Positions 11,024-23,005 of a stretch of 64,000 nucleotides of DNA are shown here, in pieces. Positions within the stretch are counted from its first letter, which is position 1. Every line of letters starts with the position of its first letter. This stretch comes from Luidia sarsii. Its lineage: Eukaryota; Echinodermata; Asteroidea; Paxillosida; Luidiidae. The position numbers and the translations under genes are program-made. The stretch is from the NCBI GenBank assembly GCA_949987565.1, contig OX465107.1, forward strand, positions 15,522,305 through 15,586,304, written 5' to 3'. The notes below the pieces were generated by a model, which worked only from the letters and a program-made list of their open reading frames with translations, was not told where the DNA came from and searched no databases.

Positions 11024-11150
11024 ACCGCCCCCTCTCCCTCTGCTCGCCCCTCCCCCTCTCTCTCTCTTTCGCTCTCTCTCTTCTCTCTCCCTCCTCTACC
11101 TCTGCCCCCTCTCTCTTCCCTTTCTCCCCCTCTCTCTCTCTCTCTCTCTT
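11024..11150 (+). repeat. CT tract
   Basis: Continuous pyrimidines (CTCTCTCTC with CCCCT breaks); the matching purine strand yields the Arg/Glu frames on the minus strand. Confidence 0.9.
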
Positions 11151-11302
11151 GCGGCAATCACAAAGTCGGCCGTTTGCGGGTCGACGCGAAGTAACACTAA
11201 ACCGTTTCCTATAATTCCCTGCAAATTTCATTTGAGATTGTTTTCATTTCAGTCGGCTCGCTTTCAGGAAGCTCCAGGTTGGCCCCCTGCGTCGCCGCCA
11301 CG

Positions 11303-11350
11303 TTCTGAAGATGATATACCTTTGAGATGGAGGGCGTAACTCGAAACCCG
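11303..11350 (+). mobile_element. Possible CTGAAGA...CGAAAC ribozyme-like relic
   Basis: TTCTGAAGATGATATACC is followed 20-odd bases later by ACTCGAAACCC. CTGAAGA and CGAAAC are the two conserved strands of a hammerhead-type core, and elements with the same word order exist in Penelope-like ends. The intervening stem is poor, so this may be a chance match. Confidence 0.25.
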
Positions 11351-12775
11351 GGGTCCAGCTGCGCGTACGCGCGTTGGAAACTTTGCAGTGCGCGATGTTG
11401 GTTGCGAATTGTGGCGTTTTCTGATGTCGCTTTTGACCAGTCAATGATTGTACGTTTCCGATTTGACGAGAACATAGGTGGGAGACATAGACTAAGAGAT
11501 AGACATGTGGAGTGAGGGGGAGGGGTGAGGGAAAAGGAGAAATAGTGATAGAGAGATGAGAGTCAGAGGAAAGGTAGACAGATTCATATAGACAAACGGG
11601 GAGAGCGATAGAGAGAATGAGACAGACAGAGTGACAGATAGAGTTGATGCTACATATACGCCCTAGCAAATTAATGTTGGACAGTATCGTTCAATCATAA
11701 ACGCTGAGAGCTTGTGATAGATTTTTGACCGACAGAACCCAACAGCGCAATAACTCAGTACAGCAGTTGGGTCTTCGTAGATCAATACTGCCAGTTAATA
11801 CTCTGACCAAGGTGGACCCAAATTTGGTTTGCAATATTGATCAACAGGTTTGTTTTGGTTCAACTGTCTGTCTCTGTAATCCCTTGTTGACTTTCTCGCC
11901 GCTTGTCTGATTCGTGTCCCGTGTGTTTGTTTGGCCCTGTGTCATAATTACTTCTTACTCGTCCTGTCTTTTTCTCTTAAGCCTAGATAATTATCTTGCT
12001 TCGAATCGATTTTGTTCTGCAGTCATTAAGTCAGCGAGATGATTGGTTGGAATCCCCGACAGACGCGGTCTGAAGCTAGCGAAGAGCGATTGAATGAACA
12101 CGGTCACTTTCAGTTGCCTGGGACCCCGTCCGCAGGCGGACTGATCAGCTCAGATATTCATTTCTATGGCCCTATCCCACTGAAATTTTTCCTCCTCGTT
12201 CTTTTCGTCTGTTTGGCTTTTGCAATGGAAGACAAAGGTCATTGAATATTTGGCGCCAGTATTTTTTTTCAGTAGTTATTGACCGCATCAGATAAATATT
12301 GTAAACCGCTGTCCAGTGCGAGGTCTTTCCTACAGTCCGCATCACGGGCTGCGGTAATTACAACGCGTCGAAGTTTCCGCCCCTTTTGGAACAGACGATC
12401 CGAGCCCCATCACGTCATTTGTCAGCTGGGCGATCAAACACCCTCCAACCCCGTGGCTTGATTAAAGACTTCGAGTTTTCTGACGGAAGGGGACCAGTCC
12501 TTGAATCCTGAGCACACAGGGTGGTGCGACTGTGTACAAACACGACTTTAATATCGGCAGCTTTTCGTCCAGGTCTCCCCACCCCCCTCCCCCCGACACC
12601 GTGTGTATTGACACCCCCTATAAGCTGCCGTGGTGTATTGTTAACTATATATACTTGGTCTAGAACTGATGACGTGATACGGTGAACTTTGTTTATTTTA
12701 AAGGACAGTGTTTGGGCGTTGGACCTCGGTGATTTATTCATAAAATTGTTCAAAAAGACGATGTCAACGAACGAA
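11351..12775. other. No gene recognised
   Basis: 11,510-11,640 is purine-rich (GAGA/GACAGA). The rest is mixed unique-looking DNA with frames under 115 codons on both strands and no recognisable domain. Confidence 0.5.
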
Positions 12776-13285
12776 AGAGCCTCTGTCTCGGCTTCTGTCT
12801 CGGCTTCTGTCTCGCCTTCTGTCTCGCCTTCTGTCTCGCCTTCTGTCTCACCCTCTGTCTCACCCTCTACCTCGCCCTTTGACTCGGCCTCTGTGTCGGC
12901 CTTTATCTCGGCCTCTGTCTTGGCTTCTGTCTCACCCTCTGCCTCGCCCTCTGACTCGGCCTCTGACTCGGCCTCTATCGGCCTCTCTCGGTCTCGGCCT
13001 CTGTCTCGGCTTCTGTCTCGGCCTCTCTCTCGGCTTCTGTCTCGGCTTCTGTCTCACCCTCTGCCTCGCCCTCTGACTCGCCCTCTAACTCGCCCTCTGA
13101 CTCGCCCTCTGTCTCGGCCTCTATCTCGGCCTCTGCCTCACCCTCTGCCTCGGCCTCTGTCTCGGCCTTTATCTTGGCCTCTATCTCGGCCTCTCTCGGT
13201 CTCGGCCTCTGTCTCGGCTTCTGTCTCGGCCTCTCTCTCGGCTTCTCTCTCGGCTTCTGTCAAACCCTCTGTTTCGTCCTCTTCC
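12776..13285 (+). repeat. 12-bp minisatellite (CTGTCTCGGCTT)n
   Basis: About forty degenerate copies of a 12-bp unit (CTGTCTCGGCTT, CTGCCTCGCCCT, CTCTCTCGGCCT variants). The unit is four codons long, so a 226-codon frame stays open and reads as repeated Ser/Val/Ala then Arg/Pro/Leu as the phase slips. I regard it as non-coding: there is no conserved non-repeat protein part. Confidence 0.85.
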
Positions 13286-14799
13286 TTTGTCTGCTCGACC
13301 GTTCGTCTGTCCGTATCTGCCCTGATCTTATTGGCAGTGTTTGTTTCTGTTCAGCACGGCGAACTTTAACACGAGGCCTGCCAAGTGGATTCAGTCCGAA
13401 TTTCTCTTTCCGCAATCCGTTATCTTTGCCAAGTATCTCCCCTTGTCTTCGTGAGCCATCTCCTATATGCCCCGATGTTTAGAATGGCGGCAGGCCGACA
13501 AACATCTCACACCGCGCTCTGAAGATCGCTGGCCAATGATAGGAGGGGAGGGGGAAGAGACTGGTTGATTTTTGTTTGAGGTTGATTTTTTTTTTTTTTT
13601 TGGTGGAGGTCAACGAGGCTCATTTGCAGTCTTCGCTATCCGGCGTGGTAACCATAGGTGCAGACACTCTCTTACACAGTTTTTTAATTGGCAAGTTGGA
13701 TCGCGAGTTTATCATTGCAACCCGTGTCTTTACGCGTTGCCGGGTGTCCTAGCAACTCTTCGCCAGCGGACGGCGGTGAGGACTTCTGCTTGGCTTTGTT
13801 TACCCCCCCCCCCCTCCCTCCCTCCCTCCCCCACTTTCCTGCAGTGGCTATCGGTGCCGAGTGCTGACCACTGTCACATGCCGACGTCATTGCTTCAGCG
13901 AACGATTCAATTAAATCTGTGCCGTGGCCCGGTTTCGGCGAACCACGGTCATAAAACGAGACTCGTGGTACAGTTATTCTGGCCTCGACGATTTTTATAA
14001 ATTGCTGTGCGCTCTTCTGATATCATCTTTCATGTCCCTGTCCACTTGCGTCTAACGGATGTCTATTTGCAAAAATTAGAAATGCCCCCCAAAAAAACAA
14101 AAACAAAAATCGTTCAGTTATTGCTTAACGTGCACGGGCATTGGTTTTTTTTTTTTTTTTTTTTTTTTTTAACAGAGTAATAAATAGAAATACTCCTTGC
14201 TTTTGTGATTTACTTCATTTTCTTATTGTTTGCTTTGCCTAGTTTTCATTTGCTCTGCTTCTCGTAAAATCTACACTCGACCTCGGGCCGTGAGACTCCG
14301 CAGCGCGGGAATTCTCCAGGCGAATCAGAAATGATTAATCAGGACTGGAACCACCGGCAATCTTTCGGTTTCCCTGACGGTGTCTAGGCTACATGTCACG
14401 GCGGAAGAGTGTGTGTATAGAACAGCGGGAAGGGGGAAGGCGGAGGAAGGGAGTAAGGTGGGAGGGAGTCCGCTCTGTACGTTGGTGTCAGTGCGCTATA
14501 AGGCCCCCTCCCCAAAGATCCAACGGGTTTGACGGATGGTTTCCAACACCGAAACACTGCCGGGGGTACACCCGTCAGTGAACGGCTCGAGCACCGCCGC
14601 GTATATATGCCCCCTCCTACCCCCCCCCCTCCGTGCCCCTGGAGTTATCCCCAAACTACAGTTTGGGACTAATATAGGGGTGGGCTCGTGAATCTTATTG
14701 AGAGACATCCGTTTGTTTTCGTTTTCCTTTGAGCAATATTATAAAACATGTTTCAAACTGACGACTACCTTGAAGCCCCTTCACAACATTGGTAAGATC
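13286..14799. other. No gene recognised; T26 run
   Basis: Mixed sequence with poly-C and CCTCCCTCCC at 13,802-13,830 and an uninterrupted T run at 14,145-14,170. A 142-codon frame at 13,572-14,000 is unrecognised. Confidence 0.5.
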
Positions 14800-15215
14800 G
14801 AAAAACAGAAATGTTCACAGATTTACATGAAACTTATACAGTTTGAAGATGGTTATAGTAGAAACCTCTCACTGAAATATTTCTGCCTAAATTAAAATGT
14901 TGCATTTTGGGAGAAATGAGTAAAAGAAATAGTTTATGTCTCACCGAGATCTAAACTATTTTCGGAACAGTACGGCGTTGAATGCTGCATTTTCGCGAAA
15001 CAAATGAAGCGGTTTTCACGATTTTCTCGAGACTCGGTTGGCGGATTGAGCTGAAATGTTCACAGGTGTGCAATTTCGTGCATTTGTTGGATCGGACAAC
15101 GTATGTGCAGGGGCATTAAATGGCCAAAATACAAATCGCAAAAACAAATAAAAAAATAAGTGCAATATGCTGAAATGTTACAAACTTCTTGCTGGCTAAA
15201 TGACCAAAGCGCAGA
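14800..15215 (+). repeat. Dispersed echinoderm-type repeat, copy 1
   Basis: Recognised by its word order: TTATACAGTTTGAAGATGGT, TATAGTAGAAACC, TTGGGAGAAATGAGTAAAAG, then a hairpin ATAGTTTATGTCTC / GAGATCTAAACTAT (14,929-14,961), GCGGTTTTCACGATTTTC, GAGCTGAAATGTTCACAGG and a final ATGCTGAAATGTTACAAAC. The same order recurs at 62,440-62,850. From memory this family is very abundant in sea-star and related genomes. Non-coding, origin unknown to me. Confidence 0.6.
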
Positions 15216-15913
15216 CCGGGATTCGGTTTGGTTTGTTTGTCCATCAATGGTTCATAGTCGGAGTGGTTCACGGTTTACCGTCCGCTACCGACCCATCGTT
15301 GAAGTTCGTTGCCATGGCAGCTTGCTGCAGGACCCATCCTTAGATTGTGCCTGCTGCACGTCTGTGCGTCATTTGAATTGTGATCAACATTCTTGGGGTT
15401 TTGAACCACGAACATGGGTTCTCAACACACCACGGGGCGTGTTTTTATAGCAACAAAACACATCCGTCTCCAGAAATATAACTTTCATAGAACACATTCA
15501 TGTTTGTTTTGATGTTGGTCTTAAAAAAACATCTAAATTTCTTACCGGTAGAAAATTGTGTATTTGAGCATTGTCCTTGCTGCATCAATAACTACATCAA
15601 ATAAACAATGTCTGCAGGAAAATGCTTGTTTTAATTTAAATCAATTATTTAATCATTCATACCGGCCCCCGCCGAACCTCAAAGTACCAGCATGTATTGA
15701 CAGAATGTCCCTGAACTTTGAAATCACAATACGAATAGTTTTTTCCTACTCGAAAAGGGAGGGGGAAAAAGCATTGAAAATTGGAAATTCAAGATAATCA
15801 TATTATACACCCACACACTGGTCCGGAGATATTATTTGGACAGCGCGGGGAGACTTTTGTATCCGACTGAGGTTATGTAAGGAGACGAGACTGGAGAGAG
15901 TTGATGGGATCGC
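15216..15913. other. No gene recognised
   Basis: A 96-codon frame at 15,160-15,450 begins in the preceding repeat and is not recognised. The remainder is AT-rich and without visible structure. Confidence 0.5.
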
Positions 15914-16312
15914 ATGCTTGCATCTTTACTTGCTTGCCTTCTTACTTGCTTGATTGTGTGTCTGCATGCTTGTTTGCTTGCTTGCCTGCTTGCTTGCTTG
16001 TCTGCTTGCCTGCTTGCTTTCTTGCTTGGTTGCTATCTTGGTTTCTTGTTTGTTTTCTTGCTTGCTTGCTTTTTTGCTTTCATGCCTGCTTGCATGCATG
16101 CTTACTTGCTTGCTTGCTATATAGCATGCTTGCTTGCTTACTTGCTTGATTATGTGTTTGCATGCCTGACTGCTTGCTTGTTTGCTATCTTGGTTGCTTG
16201 TTTTCTTGCTCGCATCCTCTCTTTGCTTGCTTGCTCGCTTGCTTGCTTGCATGCTCGCTTGCTTGCCTGCCTGCCTGCCTGTTTGTTTGCTTGCTTGCTT
16301 ACTTGCTTGAGA
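15914..16312 (+). repeat. (CTTG)n tetranucleotide array
   Basis: CTTGCTTGCTTGCCTGC-type tetranucleotides with Cys/Leu/Ala-rich frames on plus and Lys/Gln/Ala/Ser on minus. The array runs without a break into a GAAACGTC-family copy at its right edge: the last CTTG is also the start of CTTGAGAAATGTCC. Confidence 0.9.
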
Positions 16313-16360
16313 AATGTCCTGTGGGATGGAAACGTCAGACCCTCTATATTTCTTTGGATT
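16306..16360 (+). mobile_element. GAAACGTC-family copy, diverged
   Basis: CTTGAGAAATGTCCTGTGGG, then ATGGAAACGTCAGACCCTCT. The stem strands have changed together (TGTCC and GGGAT remain weakly pairable) and GAAACGTC is intact. Confidence 0.6.
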
Positions 16361-16795
16361 TGCAGCGTGCTCAATTAAGTCACTAAGTAATTTGCAACAT
16401 CGTTATAGAAAATTCAACGTCTCTGTCTAGGTCTATTAAAAAACAAACCGTGGAGAATGAGGGAGTAATTTACGACTTTTGAAATATAGGGTTTTTATTT
16501 GCAGGAAAATGTATTTAATACGTGGTGGTAGCTGACGATTGGGTAAAGACAAATCCGAGAGGTCGGGAGGATGTCCTCAACTCATCCTGGAAATAACAAT
16601 CAAAGAGTGCATAACTTGGACAGACGAAATTAATGGGGGAGGAGAGAGAAATATCCGACAGGCCGGGCGGGAAAAAAGGGGGTTAATGGAAATGGTGTCA
16701 AGATTGTCAGAACGATGGAGTTAAGTCCCGGTGGAGGCGCCATCACCTCATCGTACTAATCCATGGGTTGCCTCAAAGAAGACTGTCACAAACGA
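16361..16795. other. No gene recognised
   Basis: AT-rich then purine-rich DNA; short frames only. Confidence 0.5.
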
Positions 16796-16936
16796 TCGCT
16801 TGTAGATGGGAGAACAGAGAGAGAAATAGGGAGAGAGATGGGGAGAGAAAGAGAGAGGGAGAGGAAGATGTAGAGAGAGAAAGAGAAGGAGAAAGATGGG
16901 GAGAGATAGAGAGAGAGAGAGAGAGATAGAGAGGGG

Positions 16937-16989
<53 letters not shown>

Positions 16990-17085
16990 AGGGAGGGGGA
17001 GGGAGATAGCAAATTAGGGGCATATACAAAGAGGGAGAGGAGAGAGGAGGGAGAGAGGGAGAGATGAGAGGGAGAGCTGGTTGAG
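16796..17085 (-). repeat. GA tract
   Basis: GAGAGA with GATGGGGAGAGA and GATAGAGA variants and a G-rich part at 16,981-17,005. Low-complexity frames on both strands follow from the repeat. Confidence 0.9.
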
Positions 17086-17089
17086 TGTC

Positions 17090-17790
17090 CGGCTTATCTG
17101 GCGTGGGGTAGGGGATCAATATTGTAGCCGCGGCCCAATCCGCGGGGACTGTCCGTTGTCTGTCTTACGACGGACCCCGTGGGGACGCCGGCATCAATCT
17201 TGCCCATCGCCGAGCCCGTCCCACGGGAGTCGGCCATGTTCTCGGGTCTTCCTAGAAGGGGGGCTGGGGTACACGGACAGGAGACATCATCGGGCGGGGA
17301 AGAAACATGCACATTCTGAAGATGGGGCCCCGGACATTGCGTCCGACGAGACGTGTGTCTATATTCTACACACCCGAGAGACCTCGCCGGTATCCGATAA
17401 GTCCCTGGGCTCCTTCCACGATTCACGACGCAAGCGCCTATCGGCCGACGCCTCGTGGCTCCCCACACCACACCCGTACCCCAACCATCGGCCACCGCCT
17501 CGTCCTCCTTCCTATACCCTCCCTCAGCGCCGCTGCGTCCACCACCGGAGCGCCCAAAGCCTTCCAGCAAACGGCCCGAAGCCTAATTGAGTCACACTGG
17601 TCTCCCGCGCGAGAGCTCTCGGCACGCGGACTTGAGATTCTAGTGGCTTCTCGAGGAGGGGGATGGACATGTTTTGTGGCCTTGTTTCCAGCCGGTACTT
17701 CAACTTTCGTCCCGGATTCCACCGCCTCCTCCCCCCCGTCGATTACACTATACAGGTTGAGCGTGCTCAATCCCATCTTGTATATATAGC
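17090..17790 (-). other. GC/CpG-rich segment with long overlapping frames; possible exon
   Basis: About 700 bp of visibly CpG-rich DNA carrying frames of 169 and 160 codons on plus and 158 and 112 codons on minus, none recognised. On the minus strand a start in good context (AACATGG, ATG at 17,238) opens Met-Ala-Asp-Ser-Arg-Gly-Thr-Gly and meets a GTAAGA donor-like site after about 23 codons. Another minus start at 17,776 lies 10-20 bp downstream of a TATATATA word. These are the marks of a possible CpG-island first exon, but GC-rich DNA also opens frames by chance. Confidence 0.2.
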
Positions 17791-18544
17791 TATAATGAGC
17801 AGAGAATGACGAGGACGAATACGAAACAAAATCGGGTGTTTTTTTCTTCTCTTCGCTCTCAGTAGGGCAACTTTACGTTCTCGGTTCTGGAAATTAATTT
17901 CGTTCTCGGGTTTAGGGCTGTGTTGCCGACGGCTGTTTAACGCGTCACATCAATGGCACATAGATACTGCGGGAGGGAGTCTGTGGTTACTTGTACGTGT
18001 ACATATCGAACCGGGCTCAGTCGAGATGGGTCCCCCCCTCCCTCCGCAGATATTTCGTGTCTGGCTTTGTTTGGCGCTTTCTCTTGAAATGTAATAAGTT
18101 GAGATTTCTCGAAGACACACTTCTGCTTGATGAGACGAAGCCTTCTCTATCAAACTGCCAATGACTTTTGGGGGGTTTCACGACTGAATGCAGACATCCC
18201 GAAGTTTCTAGTGGAATCTCCCGAGTATATTGGGATGGCTGTGGTGCTTTGTCAAGTCGCATTCGACAAAAGGAAACCAGAGAGTTAAAATAAAATCAAT
18301 AATGAAAAAAATCGACAACAATGGCAAGAATGAAATCCTTGCCATCATATAGTGACTGTACAATTCCGCTTCTTGTTTTTCGCGATAAGCCGACGACAAA
18401 GGGAAGAGCGAGGCGCGGTCACTGAACTCAGTCCAGTCTTTCGAGTGGAGACGCTTTTCATTCCCGCCACATCCTCCGACAAAGTTCGGCCGCCCTGTCC
18501 GCACAAAGTCCTCACTAATCGGCTGAGATCGATTATACAGACCA
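17791..18544. other. No gene recognised
   Basis: Mixed sequence with no family or domain I recognise. Frames at the right end extend into the GGA tract. Confidence 0.5.
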
Positions 18545-19030
18545 ATGAGGTGGAGGAGGAGGAGGGGATGAGGAGGAGGAGGAGGAGGGGGAGGAGGAGG
18601 GGGAGAAGGAGGAGGGGGAGAAGGACGAGGAGGAGGAGGGGGAGGAGGAGGAGGAGGAGGAGGAGAAGAAGAAGGAGGAGAAGGAGGAGGAGGAGGAGGA
18701 GGGGGAGAAGGAGGAGGTGGAGAAGGAGAAGAAGAAGGAGGAGGGAGGAGGAGGGGGAGGAGGAGGAGGGGAGGAGGAGGAGGAGGAGGAGGGGGAGGGG
18801 GAGGGGAGGAGTAGGGGGAGGAGTAGGAGGAGAGGAGGGGAGGGGGAGGAGGAGGAGGGGGGAAAAGGAGTAGGGGAGGAGGGGGAGCAGGAGGAGGGGA
18901 AGGAGGAGGGGGAGGGGAGCAGGAGGAGGGGGAGGAGGAGGAGTGGAGAAGGAGGAAGAGGGGAGGATGATGGGGAGGAGGATGGGGAAGAGGACAAGGA
19001 CGAGGACGAGGTCGAGTACGAGGAGAAGAA
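18545..19030 (+). repeat. (GGA)n / (GAG)n purine tract
   Basis: Almost 490 bp of purines on the plus strand. Frames of 173 to 236 codons across it read as Arg/Glu/Gly or Leu/Pro/Ser and are artefacts of the repeat. Confidence 0.9.
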
Positions 19031-19509
19031 GCAGAATATTATTTGAACAGAACATCGCGGCACTAAGGGAACCACCTCCGATAAGGAGGTCTCGATTCGA
19101 TCGGCAATGTTGTCACAAGTAATGATGCTGAAACAGAAGATGTACGCCCCGACGCCAGAGGGCGTGAGGAAAGACCCCGGGAAGTTGGGGAAGCTGTATA
19201 ACGTCATCGTAAAAGAGGAGCCGCTAATTATTTAGGGGGTCCGTTAACTGCCTCTGTTAAACCATGGCGCTATGGTTAAACGGGGGCTCTTTCCACTATA
19301 CCCCGGGTGACTTTTATGAGGCCGGCCGTGTATAAACAAAGCCGTCGGATTTGAATGCAATCGCCGCCTGAAGGCTGGTTGTTTCATTGATTAAAAAAAA
19401 TAGAGAGTGGGGGGGGGGGTGGTGGAGGCAGTGGATCCGTCCTTATCGCCTTCGTCGTTCAGCAATAGAATTAATCATCGGGAGTTATCATTTTCCTTGT
19501 AGTTAATCC
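19031..19509. other. No gene recognised; 10-bp inverted repeat
   Basis: GTTAAACCAT at 19,256-19,265 and ATGGTTAAAC at 19,272-19,281 form a perfect hairpin with a GGCGCT loop. No other structure is recognised. Confidence 0.5.
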
Positions 19510-19990
19510 ATTGTGCCCTTCGCTTTCTGTCTCTTTTCCCCCTTCTAGCTCTCTCCCTCCTCTCCGTCCTCTGCCTATCTCTCTCCCTCCCTCTCACTCT
19601 CTCTCCAACCCCCAGAGTTCCCTCTCACTCTCTCACTCTCTCCCCTCTCCTCTCTCCACCTCCTCTCCCCACCTCTTTCTACCTCTCTCTTTCTCTATAA
19701 TGACATTTCCCTTCCCTAAAGTTCTCTCTTTCCCTCCATCTCTCCCCAACCCCTCTTTTCTGTCAGTCTGTCTTTCCATTCCTAGTCTCTCTCCCTCTCT
19801 CTTTCACTTTCCCAATTTTCTCTTACATTCTCCCCCTCTCCCCTCCGTGCCCCTCTTCCTCTCCCTATATGTCTCTTCCTCCCCCCTAGCCTCGGCCTCT
19901 CTCTCTCCTCTACCCTCCTTGTGTGTCCCGTGCCTCTCTCCGCGTCTCCCTGTGTCTCTTTCCGACACCCACTCTCTCCCGTGGAACTAT
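19510..19990 (+). repeat. CT tract
   Basis: Pyrimidine-rich with CTCTCTCCC blocks. A 164-codon Ser/Pro/Leu frame on plus and a 96-codon frame on minus are artefacts. A second short CT run lies at 20,112-20,165. Confidence 0.85.
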
Positions 19991-20439
19991 TCCAAGTTGT
20001 CGTAATTATATATATAAGGCCAGGAACCTTGCCAGAAGGTAATTGGAGGGATCGGATGCAGGACACGTTCATCCACTTCGTACCAGTCTAGGGCTAACCC
20101 CCACCCGCCGTCCTCCTCTCCCCCCCCTCTCTCTCTCGCTCTCTCTCTCTCTCCACCCTCTCTTTTTTATCCTCGATCTCCGCCATCGACTGGCGAGCGC
20201 TCCTCCAGTGCGTTCCACCTCACGGTTCAGTAAAACAAAATCCGGACCTCCATCTCTCTTGGGACAGCGGACGAGTGCGATAACATTTATTCGTTGGTTT
20301 GTCTTCAAAGGGTAGACTTGGATTTCAAACGAAATGTCAGGACCGGCTTCAGAGGTGGTTGCAAAATCAAACAAAGAAGAAGAAGTATAGAAGCATTTTG
20401 TACTTTCCTTATAAGAATTTACAGCGCACTTGTATTCGA

Positions 20440-20740
20440 GTCCCTCAATATCGAGTCCGAGTACGAGTACATGGGTGGATTTCACAAAGCCTTACGATCC
20501 ATCGTAACTCAAAATACGATTGACAACCCTTCGTGAGTTGCGATAGGCAGTATAGTTTCTGTGCATCGCTAATCGTCTTGTGATTAATCGTAAATTACGG
20601 CGAGTTTGGTGAAATCGACCACAGGTCACATTTCTCGTGTGCGAGTCCGAGTCCAAGAACGACTCCGTGTCGAGTTCGAGTCACGATCGCACAGATCTAT
20701 ATAGTCTGGAATCCGAGTCACGAGTTCAAAAAAGTGGAAT
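20440..20740. repeat. Degenerate GAGTCC/GAGTAC repeat split by a small TIR element
   Basis: GAGTCCCTCAATATCGAGTC, CGAGTACGAGTACATG and, after the inserted element, GCGAGTCCGAGTCCAAGAA and GAGTTCGAGTCACGA. The same hexamer vocabulary makes up the array at 59,152 and patches at 46,985 and 58,520. The element at 20,472-20,627 interrupts it. Confidence 0.6.
20472..20627. mobile_element. Small TIR element, GGGTGGATTTCAC family, copy 2
   Basis: Begins TGGGTGGATTTCACAAAGCC and ends TTTGGTGAAATCGACCACAG, about 156 bp, with the same internal palindromic words as the copies at 7,208 and 33,510 (ACGATCCATCGTAACTC; GATTAATCGTAAATTACG). Non-coding. Confidence 0.75.
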
Positions 20741-22003
20741 CTTGAAAAGACATTTCCCAATTGGGGACGTAGTTTCCTCGAATCACGTCTTACCGGTAAT
20801 AGGACCTATACTTGCGTAGTGCATCAGTTGATATGGTCGGGTTAAGCGTTGAAAGAGAGAGAAAGAGAGAGAGAGAGAGCGAGATAAATCCGTTGCCCCA
20901 ATCCATAGCCCAATTACGAGTCGGTAAAAGTCGCCAGCTAGCAGTTCGTCTTGCAAGTCACGCAAGGCGAGTCCAAATACGAGGCAGTGAGGCCGAGACC
21001 GGGTCCATATGACCCGGGACCGAGTCACGGGCCATTACAGTCTCCATCAAACTTAGCACAGGCCTATGATGAACAGAGTGAGTGTATATATACATATTTG
21101 TTTGAACTAGCAGTTCAAGCCATCGCGGTGTCTGCTGCCCGTCTCCTCGTTCTGCGCACGGACGTGACGATACCTCGGTCCGCCTGCCTTTAACCGGTTC
21201 CGAGAAGATGCAAAGAACAAATGGTGCGGTACGCATGCATTGATCACTATGTCTTGATAACCTGTTGACTGGGCGCGCGAGGCTCTTGGTCGGTGACGAC
21301 AGCGCTTCTGCCCTGCCCAGCCCAGGCGAAGACATAGAGATAACCTGCCTCGACTTTTACCGACTCCTTGTCCTGAGGACGATTCCGAACAGAATTGGGC
21401 AAAAGCCTATAGACAGATCGCTTGCATGAGTGACTTTATTCTCAGTATAGCGGAGACGCGCCCTTCTCGGAGAATCATGCTTCTTCGGTCATCTCTCCAT
21501 GTCGAAGATGCTGATGTCATTCGCAACCATTAAGAACGGCTGGAAATCGGCACTTGTCTGTTCTCTTTTGTTTGGATTTTACATAAAGGACACCCATTCG
21601 CCTAATATAGGTGTTACTGAACGCTAATGCTCGACCAGCAATCCCATTTCAGTTTGGTGCAGCGGAGACTGTCGGCATGGCAGTCTCGCTTTTAATACTT
21701 CGGATACCCTGGGCATTATTAGTGATCCTTTCTGGTTGGACCCTAATTCCGACAACCACTGTGAAGAGTTAGCTCAGTGTTCGTGTACCACAAATGCCAT
21801 TATCGGTAGATATCTGAAACCCAGACAAAAAAGGTGTGGAGTCAATTTTTGGTGTCTGTCGGTCCTATGCCTAATTGTCTGTGATGGAAAACATGGGTCT
21901 ATTCGATAACTAGGTATTTCTCTTTCATTGAGGGTTTGCCCCGCTTTACGTGATAAACACTGAAAGCTCAGTGCTTTGCGCGATGCCTGATTATTATATT
22001 TCA
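20741..22003. other. No gene recognised
   Basis: Short GA run at 20,850-20,880. A 125-codon minus frame (20,958-21,335) and the other frames are unrecognised. The last 50 bp may be the 3' part of the minus-strand SINE that follows. Confidence 0.5.
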
Positions 22004-22082
22004 GGCAGCTCGGGCGGGATTCGAACCTGCGACTCCCGATTTCTAGTACGGACGTCTTAACCACTTGGCCATCTATAGCTGG
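22004..22082 (-). mobile_element. tRNA-Ser-like SINE head or tRNA pseudogene
   Basis: On the minus strand an A box (TGGCCAAGTGG, 22,061-22,071) and a B box (GGTTCGAATCC, 22,017-22,027) have tRNA spacing. The anticodon region reads ACTAGAAATC as in tRNA-Ser(AGA), but the long variable arm of a serine tRNA is missing and the acceptor stem pairs only partly (CAGCT with AGCTG). So it is tRNA-derived but not a working tRNA gene; the sequence below 22,004 would be the SINE body. Confidence 0.65.
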
Positions 22083-22888
22083 TCGACGTCGTGTGGTGTA
22101 TTCGAATAATGTATGGTGGCGGGTACCACATTGCATCATAGTCTATAACATGATGTTTCTCCATTTTATCTCTTGTGTTATATTTCAAATGGCCAAGAAA
22201 AACTGAACTGGACCGAAACCTTTGTTTTTTGGCGTGCCAGCGCTCTTATACCTTCTGAGCTATCCAACCTTTACCCGGGTACCCGGGTATCCGATGATCT
22301 TAGAAAATCGGGTACCCGGTCCCCCAGGATAGGCCCTATTGTCCGGGCCCAGCGCAGTATAACCTACACGTGGGCATTGCCGCTCCTTCAGCTCCGTACA
22401 TCTGAGACCTCGTAGACCATTGAGACGCACTCGATATGATGGGTTAAGCCCGGTTCTCATCTGTCCAGGTCGGCATAATTATACCTTTCTCGGCGCCGGA
22501 GGGGCTGCCAGGGCCACCCAGTCGCCGAGCGAGAAGGGGGGGGGGGTAGCCGGGTGATATTCAACCGTGTCCGAACCCCAGGTCTTGACTTTTAAAGTGA
22601 GTCCCAATACTTGCAAGGGAGAGTAAGGAAGGGGGGCAATGACGAAATCGCTGTTTTTGGAGACGCCCTCTCTCTCCCCCCTCCTCCAATCTCTTGACCT
22701 GTTTACTAGATTGGGAGTGAACATCCGTGACATTCAGGAGCTGTCATTATTTGGGTAAAGTTCACCCATTCCCTTTGGTTTGGGCGCCACCCCCAAGATC
22801 GTCGCCCTCTGATCGCTTTGTTCTCGAAATGCTACCGAAAATGGCGACAACGACGCCAGAAGAGACGCCCACCGTTCTCCCCCTCCCT
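22083..22888. other. No gene recognised; 18-bp palindrome
   Basis: TACCCGGGTACCCGGGTA at 22,272-22,289 is a perfect palindrome, followed by ATCGGGTACCCGGT, which repeats part of it. No coding content recognised. Confidence 0.5.
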
Positions 22889-23005
22889 CTCTTTCTCTCT
22901 CCCTCGATCAATGTCTCTCTTTCTCTCTCCCTCGATCAATGTCTCTCTTTCTCTCTCCCTGGACCACTGTCTCTATTTCGATCTCTCTTTATCTCGTTCT
23001 TTCTC
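22889..23005 (+). repeat. 28-bp CT-rich minisatellite, about 3 copies
   Basis: CTCTCTCCCTCGATCAATG recurs with a 28-bp period (CGATCA at 22,905 and 22,933); a third copy has CTGGACCACTG. It passes into degenerate CT sequence. Confidence 0.8.

Noticed and set aside
15901..16378. Cys/Leu-rich membrane protein
   Set aside because: Produced by the CTTG tetranucleotide, which is stop-free in its forward phases.
22004..22082. Functional tRNA-Ser gene
   Set aside because: A and B boxes are good but the variable arm is missing and the acceptor stem does not pair fully.
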